Source: Bacillota bacterium (GTDB lineage: Bacteria > Bacillota > Clostridia > Acetivibrionales > DSM-1351). From it: 49,694 bases of DNA. Positions 33,880 through 40,941 of this stretch are shown here, one piece after another (position 1 is the stretch's first letter; each line of letters opens with the position of its first letter). The stretch lies in NCBI GenBank assembly GCA_023444055.1, contig JAEZRV010000059.1:1-49694 (forward strand), written 5' to 3'. The notes beneath the pieces were generated by a model. That model was not told the DNA's origin and did no database searches. It was given only the letters and a program-made list of their open reading frames with translations. The translations under genes were made by a program, and so were the position numbers.

Positions 33880-35652
33880 ATGAAAAAAATTATAAATGCA
33901 CCCAATGCAGTTGTACAGGAAATGTGCAGGGGTATTGTCCTTGCACATCCCGAGCTTGAGTTTTTAAGTAAATATAAAATTATAAAAAAAAGGGAAATTA
34001 ACAATGATAAGGTTACATTAATTAGCGGAGGCGGTAGCGGTCATGAACCTTCACATGCGGGATATGTAGGGACAGGGATGCTGGATGCGGCAGTATGTGG
34101 AGATGTTTTTGCATCACCGTCACAAATTCAGGTATATGAGGCAATTAAGGCTGTATCGGGTAAAAAGGGAACGTTATTGATTATTAAAAACTATAGCGGC
34201 GATATGATGAATTTTAAAAATGCCGCTTTTTTAGCCGGTGAGGATGGCATAAAGGTTGACTATATAAAGGTTGATGATGATATTGCTGTTGAAGACAGCT
34301 TATATACAGTTGGAAGACGCGGAGTTGCAGGAACTGTGTTAGTGCACAAAATTACAGGAGCTGCTGCTGAATTAGGCTTGGAGCTTGAGGAGGTTAAAAG
34401 AATAGCACAAAAGGCGGCTTCAAATGTACGAAGCATAGGCTTTGCTCTTACTTCATGCACAGTGCCTGCTAAAGGAACACCTACATTTGATTTAGGAGCT
34501 GACGAAATAGAATATGGAGTCGGTATACATGGCGAACCCGGTATAAAAAGAGAAAGGATTACTTCTGCGGATGCTTTAGCCGAAAAAATGATTACTGCGC
34601 TTTTAAAAGATATAAATATTAATAGCGGAGATTCTCCGAGAATTGCATTATTAATAAATGGCTTTGGAGGCTCGCCTTTACAGGAACTCTATCTTTTAAA
34701 TAATTCTGTAAATAGAATACTTGCAGAAAAGGGAATCAAACCTGTGAAAATCTTTGTAGGAAATTATATGACCAGCATTGATATGGCTGGAGCTTCTGTT
34801 TCAATAATGAAATTGGATGAGGAATTGGAAGAATTACTCTTTAAAATGAGTGAAGCTCCTGCATTTATAGTTTCGGGAAAAATGCAGCAGACTGATAGCA
34901 GTGAAGAACTTGTTAAACAGGAAGTGAATTTAGAATCAGAGAGAGCTGCAAGCTTTGATACGTCGTCAGATATTATAGCTGATAATAAACTTACCTTAGA
35001 TAATCTTACATTTATTATTAAAAAGATGGGTGAGATTGTTATAAAGAATGAGGTGCCCTTCTGCGAACTAGACTCATATGCTGGAGATGGCGATTTTGGT
35101 ATGAGTATTTCTAAAGGATTTAAACAGTTAAGAAGTGAATGGAATGAAATACTTGAGAATAAGTGCGAAGATATGGGAAGCTTTTTGGAGGCATGCTCAA
35201 TGGTTATAATGGAACACTGCGGAGGTGCTTCCGGTCCTATATGGGGCTCTGCATTTAGGGCAGCTGGTAAAAATATTGGGCAAAAGAAAGAAGCCGCAAT
35301 TGGTGACCTGGCAGAGATGATGCAGGCAGCAGTTGCCGGAATACAAGCCACAGGAGAAAGAACCTTTGGTAGGGGCGCAGGAATTGGCGATAAAACGTTA
35401 ATGGATGCATTAATACCATGTGTACAAGAATTTTCCAAATGTGCTGAAAATAAGGAATCTCTTAAGGAGGCCTTCATGAAAGGCACACAAGCGGCTGTTG
35501 ATGGAGCAGAAAATACAAAAAACATCGTAGCGAGAATGGGACGTGCAGGAACAGTAGGAGAAAGAAGCTTGGGATATCCTGATGCAGGAGCTCACGCATT
35601 AGGAGTTATTTTCAGTGAAATAAACAAAAATATTAAGTTCCAGGATTCTTAA
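33880..35652 (+). CDS. dhaKL: Dihydroxyacetone kinase, fused DhaK-DhaL, ATP-dependent
   Basis: A 590-residue fusion. The DAK1 domain (about 1-330) has GGGSGHEPSHAGYVGTGMLD and His217 in GVGIHGEPG, the covalent substrate-binding histidine. A linker follows, then the DAK2/DhaL domain (about 370-590) with the Mg-ADP motif DSYAGDGDFG (Asp398, 403, 405). The fused form uses ATP, unlike the PTS-dependent split form. It phosphorylates dihydroxyacetone (or related ketoses such as erythrulose) for entry into glycolysis. Starts 2 nt after gldA with AAAGGAGC. Confidence 0.93.
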   Translation: MKKIINAPNAVVQEMCRGIVLAHPELEFLSKYKIIKKREINNDKVTLISGGGSGHEPSHAGYVGTGMLDAAVCGDVFASPSQIQVYEAIKAVSGKKGTLLIIKNYSGDMMNFKNAAFLAGEDGIKVDYIKVDDDIAVEDSLYTVGRRGVAGTVLVHKITGAAAELGLELEEVKRIAQKAASNVRSIGFALTSCTVPAKGTPTFDLGADEIEYGVGIHGEPGIKRERITSADALAEKMITALLKDININSGDSPRIALLINGFGGSPLQELYLLNNSVNRILAEKGIKPVKIFVGNYMTSIDMAGASVSIMKLDEELEELLFKMSEAPAFIVSGKMQQTDSSEELVKQEVNLESERAASFDTSSDIIADNKLTLDNLTFIIKKMGEIVIKNEVPFCELDSYAGDGDFGMSISKGFKQLRSEWNEILENKCEDMGSFLEACSMVIMEHCGGASGPIWGSAFRAAGKNIGQKKEAAIGDLAEMMQAAVAGIQATGERTFGRGAGIGDKTLMDALIPCVQEFSKCAENKESLKEAFMKGTQAAVDGAENTKNIVARMGRAGTVGERSLGYPDAGAHALGVIFSEINKNIKFQDS

Positions 35653-35663
35653 ATATACTAAAA

Positions 35664-35778
35664 CATCTACCAAGAGCCATCGTAGCCGGAATAAGGAAAT
35701 TGGCAACATTAAGCGGACAACCAATTAACAACAGTGTTATTCCAAATTTCCGGTTGGCGCATTGGTAAACATTGTGTC
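35664..35778 (-). pseudogene. Fragment of a second hydE-like gene
   Basis: Minus-strand translation gives DTMFTNAPTGNLE in one frame, then, after a frameshift, ITLLLIG and NFLIPATMALG. This matches residues in the intact HydE encoded at 37698-38738 (DTVFANEPAGSTELTLLLIG ... NSLIPATTALG). DNA landmarks such as TAGCYGGAATAAGG also match. Only about 38 codons remain. It is a decayed paralogue or a remnant of a duplication. Confidence 0.75.
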
Positions 35779-35929
35779 ACATCTTCATTTTCAACAATAA
35801 TTATCTCTTCATAGTTTTTAGTACTAAATTTATGCACTTATTTTTAATACAAACTTTCTATTAATAAGTTATGAACACTTATAATTCTCAACTTGAAATT
35901 AAAAAGTATGTTTTGTGCTATATATTGTT

Positions 35930-35947
35930 TTGTTAAGGGATGAACAA
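35930..35947. promoter_or_regulatory. Rex-like operator upstream of the Fe-alcohol dehydrogenase
   Basis: TTGTTAAGGGATGAACAA fits TTGTTAANNNNTTAACAA at 13 of 14 positions. It is 264 nt upstream of the start codon, so the promoter would have to lie far upstream with a long leader. Confidence 0.5.
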
Positions 35948-36131
35948 TAACTAATAATTAGCGTTAAAATTGATAATAATTATAAGGGTATTGTTTTATG
36001 TTAGTAAAAGTTGGTATATTAAATAGTAGAACTTTATAATAAGATATACAGTGTAGCATTCCATATTGCTTAAAATATGTTACTATTCACCACTAACATA
36101 GATTATTAACTCACGCTATGGGTGTTCATAT

Positions 36132-36151
36132 TTATTGATGGTTTGTTGCCA
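36132..36151 (+). repeat. Left arm of 20-bp imperfect inverted repeat around the alcohol dehydrogenase gene
   Basis: TTATTGATGGTTTGTTGCCA matches the reverse complement of 37598-37617 at 18 of 20 positions. It directly precedes the direct repeat ATTGCATGAATTAGT (36156-36170). Confidence 0.6.
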
Positions 36152-36155
36152 TAAT

Positions 36156-36170
36156 ATTGCATGAATTAGT
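36156..36170 (+). repeat. 15-bp direct repeat, left copy
   Basis: ATTGCATGAATTAGT is repeated exactly at 37455-37469, on the other side of the alcohol dehydrogenase gene. Confidence 0.65.
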
Positions 36171-36210
36171 ATATGAAAGATTAATGATTTTGAATACAGG
36201 AGGATTTTAA

Positions 36211-37380
36211 ATGAGTTTTAATTATTTTATGCCCACAAGAATATTGTTTGGAAAGGGACAGTTATCAAATCTTCACAAACAGGAATTACCAGGTAAAAAG
36301 GCTCTAATTGTTACATCAGCAGGAACTTCAATGAAAAAGCATGGATACCTTGGCAGACTTGAAGAGCAGCTCAAAATGGCTAAGGTAGAATACATGTTGT
36401 TTGACAAGATTTTACCAAACCCCATAAAACCACATGTTATGGAAGGCGCTCAGCTTGCAAAGGATAGCAGATGTGACTTCGTAATAGGGTTGGGCGGTGG
36501 AAGTAGTATAGATTCTGCAAAATCAATTGCTATTATGGCTACAAATGAAGGCGATTATTGGGATTATATAAGTGGTGGTTCCGGTAAGTCAATGCCGATT
36601 CCAAATAATCCATTGCCAATTATAGCTATTACAACAACTGCAGGAACCGGAACTGAAGCTGATCCCTGGACGGTTATAACAAATGACGCTGGTAATGAAA
36701 AAATAGGCTTTGGGTATGATAAGACTTTTCCGGCTTTATCTATTGTAGATCCAGATTTAATGATGACAGTACCGCCACATTTGACGGCATTCCAAGGATT
36801 TGATGCGTTATTCCATAGTACAGAAGGATATATTAATGTTAATGCAAACGAAATGAGTGATATGTATGCCTTGAAGAGTATTGAATTAATCGGTAAATAT
36901 CTTAAGATTTCTGTTAAAGAGGGTTCAAATGAAGTAGCACGTGAAAAAGTTGCTTTGGCAAACACTCTAGCAGGTATGGTGGAATGGCTTTCAGGCTGCA
37001 CATCTGAACACTCTTTAGAACATGCTCTTAGTGCTTTCCATCCTGAATTACCACATGGGGCAGGATTAATAATGATTAGTGAAGAATACTACACCTTTTT
37101 TGCTAAAGCAGGTACCTGTGACCAAAGGCTTGTAGATATGGCAAGGGCTCTAGGAAAGCTAGATGCAAAGGAACCTATGGATTTCGTTAAGGAATTAGCA
37201 AAGCTCAAAAAGGCATGTGGTGTAGATGAACTCAAAATGTCCGATTATGGAGTGAAGCTAGAAGAGCTTGATAAAATAGCACACAATGCAAAGGAAACAA
37301 TGGGAGGGCTTTTTTGGTGTGATACAGCCAAGCTTTCACATGAAGACGTTGTAGAAATATACAAAAAGTCATATAAATAA
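36211..37380 (+). CDS. Iron-containing alcohol dehydrogenase
   Basis: A 389-residue group III (Fe-type) dehydrogenase of the butanol/1,3-propanediol dehydrogenase kind. GLGGGSSIDSAKS binds the cofactor; TTAGTGTEADPWTVI and the metal-site region (FDALFHSTEGYI, SEHSLEHALSAF, LPHGAGL) are intact. It reduces aldehydes to alcohols with NAD(P)H. Start ATG 36211 follows ACAGGAGGA. It stands alone, with a Rex-like site upstream and repeats on both sides, suggesting redox control and past mobility. Confidence 0.93.
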   Translation: MSFNYFMPTRILFGKGQLSNLHKQELPGKKALIVTSAGTSMKKHGYLGRLEEQLKMAKVEYMLFDKILPNPIKPHVMEGAQLAKDSRCDFVIGLGGGSSIDSAKSIAIMATNEGDYWDYISGGSGKSMPIPNNPLPIIAITTTAGTGTEADPWTVITNDAGNEKIGFGYDKTFPALSIVDPDLMMTVPPHLTAFQGFDALFHSTEGYINVNANEMSDMYALKSIELIGKYLKISVKEGSNEVAREKVALANTLAGMVEWLSGCTSEHSLEHALSAFHPELPHGAGLIMISEEYYTFFAKAGTCDQRLVDMARALGKLDAKEPMDFVKELAKLKKACGVDELKMSDYGVKLEELDKIAHNAKETMGGLFWCDTAKLSHEDVVEIYKKSYK

Positions 37381-37391
37381 TGTTGTATAAC

Positions 37392-37444
37392 TCAACTTTC
37401 CTAGTTGAAAATAGTAGGTGTTCAATTTATCTATGGAAAGTTGA
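37392..37444 (+). terminator. Inverted repeat after the alcohol dehydrogenase gene
   Basis: TCAACTTTCC (37392-37401) pairs perfectly with GGAAAGTTGA (37435-37444), starting 11 nt after the stop. There is no T run, so termination is uncertain. Confidence 0.4.
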
Positions 37445-37454
37445 ATTAGAAATA

Positions 37455-37469
37455 ATTGCATGAATTAGT
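37455..37469 (+). repeat. 15-bp direct repeat, right copy
   Basis: ATTGCATGAATTAGT, identical to 36156-36170. Confidence 0.65.
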
Positions 37470-37486
37470 TGGTGAGACGAAGTTTT

Positions 37487-37521
37487 TTGCCGGAAAACCG
37501 ACACGATGTCGGTTTTCGCAA
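37487..37521. repeat. Compact hairpin between convergent genes
   Basis: GAAAACCGACA (37493-37503) pairs perfectly with TGTCGGTTTTC (37507-37517) around a 3-nt loop. TTGC/GCAA (37487-37490 with 37518-37521) extends it past a 2-nt bulge. No T tract follows on either strand, so it is more likely a palindromic element than a terminator. Confidence 0.5.
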
Positions 37522-37597
37522 CTATGAACCATGGATGGTGAATGTGTGCCACGGCAAAGCTACTTCGATGACCCATTACTAATTCTAGCAATTGTTT

Positions 37598-37617
37598 TGG
37601 CAACAAACCATTGATAA
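37598..37617 (-). repeat. Right arm of 20-bp imperfect inverted repeat
   Basis: TGGCAACAAACCATTGATAA, matching the reverse complement of 36132-36151 at 18 of 20 positions. Confidence 0.6.
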
Positions 37618-37697
37618 GTTTGCAGTACCAAGGTAATGATGCACCGAAACAACGAGTGTCAAAGCTAGATAGACTTTTTATGTGGGAAAGTTAGGGG

Positions 37698-38738
37698 TTA
37701 AGCTTTTTTGTAGTCGCCTCTGTCAACAACAAGCTGGTAGCCTATACTTTTCATGCGGTTTTGTAGGCAATTGCTGCATTCTGCTGCTTCTTCACCTGTG
37801 CAGATTTTATTATCATACAATAAGTATTTTTTTCGTACAGAAACAGGAGAAAGATTTGGCATTACAACATTTGCTCCAGCAAGAATGCCTTTTTCACGTC
37901 CGTTTGAGTCCACTGTGCCAAGGGCTGTTGTAGCTGGAATAAGGGAATTTGGTAATAGCAATCGTACAATGCCAATCAGCAGTAATGTCAATTCAGTACT
38001 TCCGGCAGGTTCATTAGCAAATACTGTATCTTTATGGGGGATAAAAGGTCCCATACCAATCATCTCAGGTGAAAACTCTTTTATGAATAATAAATCTTCA
38101 GCAATATTTTCCATTGTCTGATATGGTGAACCTATCATAAAGCCCGTTCCAACCTGAAAGCCTATATCTTTTAAGTCATACAAACATTGTCTTCTGTGAC
38201 TTAAGGAAAGACTTTTAGGATGCAGTTTTTTATAATGTTCTTCATTAGCTGTTTCATGTCGAAGCAAATAACGATCCACACCTGCTTCAAAATAGCGTTT
38301 ATAGGATTCGTAACTTTTTTCGCCAATTGAAAGAGTAACAGCGCAGTCTGGGTGTCCGGTCTTGATTCTTTTAATAATATCTACAATAACATCATCTGAA
38401 TAAAAGTTGTCTTCGCCACCCTGTAAAACAAAGGTACGAAACCCTAGCTCATACCCTATACTACAGCAGGATAGTATTTCATCTGAGCTTACTCTATAAC
38501 GCTCTGCGTGAGTATTACTACTTCCTATGCCACAATAATAGCAATTATTTTTACAATAGTTTGTAAATTCGATTAGACCTCTAGTATATATAGAATTACC
38601 GAATTGTCTTAATGCCACTTCACGAGATTTCTTAAATAAGTATTCACTAGTCTCGGTGTCAAAATTTTTTAGTATATAAATAAATTCATCTTTTTCAAGG
38701 CTTTGTGTTTTATATAATTTGTCAATTAGTTTTATCAT
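37698..38738 (-). CDS. hydE: FeFe-hydrogenase H-cluster maturase, radical SAM
   Basis: A 346-residue radical SAM protein of the BioB/HydE family. The cluster motif is CKNNCYYC (Cys62, 66, 69), followed by GIGSSNTHAERYR, VLQGGEDNFY, LLRHETANEEHYKKLHPKSL and GFMIGSPYQT, all typical of HydE. It acts with HydF and HydG to build the H-cluster of FeFe hydrogenase. Neither partner is in this window. ATG 38738 follows AGAGGT. A decayed second copy of part of this gene lies at 35664-35778. Confidence in HydE over other BioB-like enzymes is good from sequence alone. Confidence 0.88.
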   Translation of the reverse strand: MIKLIDKLYKTQSLEKDEFIYILKNFDTETSEYLFKKSREVALRQFGNSIYTRGLIEFTNYCKNNCYYCGIGSSNTHAERYRVSSDEILSCCSIGYELGFRTFVLQGGEDNFYSDDVIVDIIKRIKTGHPDCAVTLSIGEKSYESYKRYFEAGVDRYLLRHETANEEHYKKLHPKSLSLSHRRQCLYDLKDIGFQVGTGFMIGSPYQTMENIAEDLLFIKEFSPEMIGMGPFIPHKDTVFANEPAGSTELTLLLIGIVRLLLPNSLIPATTALGTVDSNGREKGILAGANVVMPNLSPVSVRKKYLLYDNKICTGEEAAECSNCLQNRMKSIGYQLVVDRGDYKKA

Positions 38739-38848
38739 TTTAACCTCTTAGTATTTATTTCATATTACAGTTAGATAAACTATAGCATATATTGAAGCTG
38801 CCGGTAAAGTAATATAAGAGTTATAATCATATGATGTTTGGTTGACTG

Positions 38849-39781
38849 TTAGTCAGCAAATAATGGTGTTGACAGATACCTTTCACCTGTATCAGGAAGT
38901 AAAACTACTATTGTTTTACCTGCATTTTCAGGACGATTTGCCAATTGAGTTGCTGCCCAAAGAGCTGCACCAGAAGAAATTCCAATTAGAAGACCTTCTG
39001 CTCTAGATAATTCTCTACCTACTGTAAAGGCATCATCATTCTCAACAGTCATAATTTCGTCGTAAATCTTTGTATTAAGTGTATCTGGTACAAAGTTTGC
39101 ACCAATTCCTTGAATTTTGTGAGAGCCAGCATATCCTTTAGTGAGCATAGGAGAGCTTGCAGGTTCAACACCTACTATTTTTATTTCAGTATTCTTTGAT
39201 TTTAAATATTCACCTACACCTGTTAGAGTTCCGCCAGTACCGATGCCAGCAACAAAAATGTCAACTTTCCCGTCAGTATCTTCCCAAATTTCGGGTCCTG
39301 TCGTTACTCTGTGAATTGCTGGATTTGCAGGATTAATGAATTGCCCAGGGATAAAGCTGTTTGGTATCTCTGCAGCAAGTTCATCAGCTTTTTCAATAGC
39401 ACCTTTCATGCCTTTAGAGCCTTCTGTTAATACAATCTCTGCTCCATACGCCTTTAAAAGGTTTCTACGTTCAACACTCATTGTTTCTGGCATAGTAAGA
39501 ATAATTCTATAACCTCTGGCAGCCGCAACTGATGCTAGACCTATACCGGTATTACCACTGGTTGGCTCTATAATAACAGAACCTTCTTTTAATAATCCTT
39601 TTGCTTCAGCATCATCAACCATTGCTTTTGCAATTCTATCCTTTACACTACCTGCTGGATTAAAATATTCTAGCTTTGCTATAAGAGTTGCTTTTACATT
39701 GTTTTTCTTTTCATAATTCGATAATTCAAGTAATGGTGTTTTGCCAATTAAATCTGTTAAACTTTTATATACTTTTGACAT
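38849..39781 (-). CDS. cysK: Cysteine synthase A (O-acetylserine thiol-lyase)
   Basis: A 310-residue PLP enzyme that makes cysteine from O-acetylserine and sulfide. The PLP lysine is Lys47 in NPAGSVKDRI. The asparagine/phosphate loops are PTSGNTGIGLAS and GIGTGGTLTGVGEYL, and the C-terminal IGISSGAA block is present. Length is usual. ATG 39781 follows GAAAGGAGC. No cysE is adjacent. A 20-bp palindrome 54 nt upstream is a candidate operator. Confidence 0.96.
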   Translation of the reverse strand: MSKVYKSLTDLIGKTPLLELSNYEKKNNVKATLIAKLEYFNPAGSVKDRIAKAMVDDAEAKGLLKEGSVIIEPTSGNTGIGLASVAAARGYRIILTMPETMSVERRNLLKAYGAEIVLTEGSKGMKGAIEKADELAAEIPNSFIPGQFINPANPAIHRVTTGPEIWEDTDGKVDIFVAGIGTGGTLTGVGEYLKSKNTEIKIVGVEPASSPMLTKGYAGSHKIQGIGANFVPDTLNTKIYDEIMTVENDDAFTVGRELSRAEGLLIGISSGAALWAATQLANRPENAGKTIVVLLPDTGERYLSTPLFAD

Positions 39782-40421
39782 ATTAATATGCTCCTTTCAG
39801 TCAATATATTTAAATTCTCAAAATTGTATACATCTAAATATACTAGTATATTTAAATGACTAGCTAAAATTCTGAATATTTACAATAAATATTTGAAATA
39901 TATTCCTTAGTGTATAAATTGCATTGTTTAATTTAGCTTTTATTATTTATATTATATTCAAAATAATTTAGTTAAATTTATTACAATAACTAATCATATA
40001 TTTCATACAATGTTAGTATGAAATAATTTTATATTATTCACATTAAAAAGTCAACAGATTTTTATTCTACAGATGTCTAAAAGACATAATTTTTAAACGT
40101 TTACATTATATGTAGCCGTATTATCTATAAATTTGTTGTTCAGGAATTTAAACTAATTAGATTAAAATCATATTCACTAAAATTTCTATCAATAATTTTT
40201 GTTCCTATATATTCATAAGCCTATATTTAAAGGCATATATATACACTGTAGACTACCATGAAGTGCAATTGACTTTTATCAGCATTGTAAGTTTTATATA
40301 GAGCAGGTTATCTATAGATAGAGCCAATTTTCTTTTTGGAGTATTTCTTGCAAAAAGAATACATGTATAAATGCAATAATGCACAAGCATTAAATATTGC
40401 CTTATCAAAGGGGGTATATGG
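39782..40421. other. Divergent intergenic region between cysK and spoIIID
   Basis: 640 nt, strongly AT-rich, no gene. It holds the palindrome at 39835-39854 near cysK. The spoIIID-proximal 150 nt are likely to contain its mother-cell (sigma-E) promoter, but I cannot place the boxes with confidence. Confidence 0.5.
39835..39854. promoter_or_regulatory. 20-bp perfect palindrome upstream of cysK
   Basis: TAAATATACTAGTATATTTA is a perfect dyad, 54 nt from the cysK start. Its size and ATAC..GTAT core suit a dimeric repressor of the Rrf2 type (CymR/IscR relatives) that controls sulfur genes in Firmicutes; the assignment is inference. Confidence 0.5.
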
Positions 40422-40670
40422 TTGAAGGAATATATAGAGGAACGGGTTTTGGAACTTGCAAATTATATTATTGACAAAAAGACTACAGTGAGGTATGCTG
40501 CAAAAAAATTTGGGATTTCGAAATCCACAGTCCACAAGGATGTAACAGAAAGACTAGAGAAAATCAATCCTTCACTAATGAGTGATGTAAGGGTAATACT
40601 TGAGGAAAATAAGGCTGAGAGGCATATACGTGGTGGAGAAGCCACAAAAGCAAAATATCAGGCAAAATAA
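40422..40670 (+). CDS. spoIIID: Sporulation transcription factor SpoIIID
   Basis: An 82-residue DNA-binding protein that regulates mother-cell genes during sporulation. KEYIEERVLELANYII at the start and the HTH TTVRYAAKKFGISKSTVHKD (residues about 20-40) are near-invariant in the family, and the basic C-terminus (RHIRGGEATKAKY) is also conserved. Start is TTG 40422 behind AAAGGGGG. A strong terminator follows. The family's usual next gene, mbl, is separated here by the dockerin protease. Confidence 0.97.
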   Translation: MKEYIEERVLELANYIIDKKTTVRYAAKKFGISKSTVHKDVTERLEKINPSLMSDVRVILEENKAERHIRGGEATKAKYQAK

Positions 40671-40723
40671 ATTTACATAATTATATTAAATAGAAAAATT
40701 AATTACATTATAGGATAAGCATT

Positions 40724-40748
40724 AAGCCGGGGACACCTGGCTTTTTTA
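40724..40748 (+). terminator. spoIIID terminator
   Basis: AAGCCGGG (40724-40731) pairs with CCTGGCTT (40736-40743), one G-U, with loop GACA and a TTTTTT run. Confidence 0.9.
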
Positions 40749-40792
40749 ATCTGTGTGCCGTGTGTCTATCGAAGCTGGGCCACGCTAGTCGG

Positions 40793-40814
40793 TGTGAGTC
40801 CGACCTACTCTATC
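40793..40814 (+). other. Small GC-rich hairpin, unidentified
   Basis: AGTCGG...CCGACCT with loop TGTGAGT sits in a GC-richer patch (about 40750-40820) unlike its surroundings. GGTGTGAGTCCGAC recalls pieces of cobalamin riboswitches or group II introns, but no further parts of either are present, so it may be a remnant. Confidence 0.25.
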
Positions 40815-40865
40815 AGTCATAATTCCTGCTGTTAATGGGTGGTTACAACTCTGAAAGTTAAATAT

Positions 40866-40894
40866 TTGACAATATAATAATATAATGGTATAAA
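40866..40894 (+). promoter_or_regulatory. Sigma-A promoter of the dockerin protease gene
   Basis: TTGACA (40866-40871), a 17-nt spacer, TATAAA (40889-40894), 47 nt before the start codon. Confidence 0.7.
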
Positions 40895-40941
40895 ATTTAT
40901 GTTATTCAAAATTTTATAAAAACATCATCAGGAGGAAAAAC

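Larger units (their letters stand above)
35653..36210. other. Gene-free region with hydE relic and Rex-like site
   Basis: 558 nt. It holds the hydE fragment (35664-35778), a Rex-like operator (35930-35947) and one arm each of the inverted and direct repeats that flank the next gene (36132-36170). The dhaKL transcript has no obvious terminator here. Confidence 0.55.
37381..37697. other. Gene-free region between convergent adh and hydE
   Basis: 317 nt. It contains TCAACTTTCC/GGAAAGTTGA (37392-37401 with 37435-37444), an 11-bp hairpin at 37493-37517, and the right copies of the flanking repeats (37455-37469 and 37598-37617). No gene. Confidence 0.5.

Noticed and set aside
40750..40860. Cobalamin riboswitch or group II intron end after spoIIID
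   Set aside because: Only a short GGTGTGAGTCCGAC-like hairpin is present; no second conserved segment supports either class.
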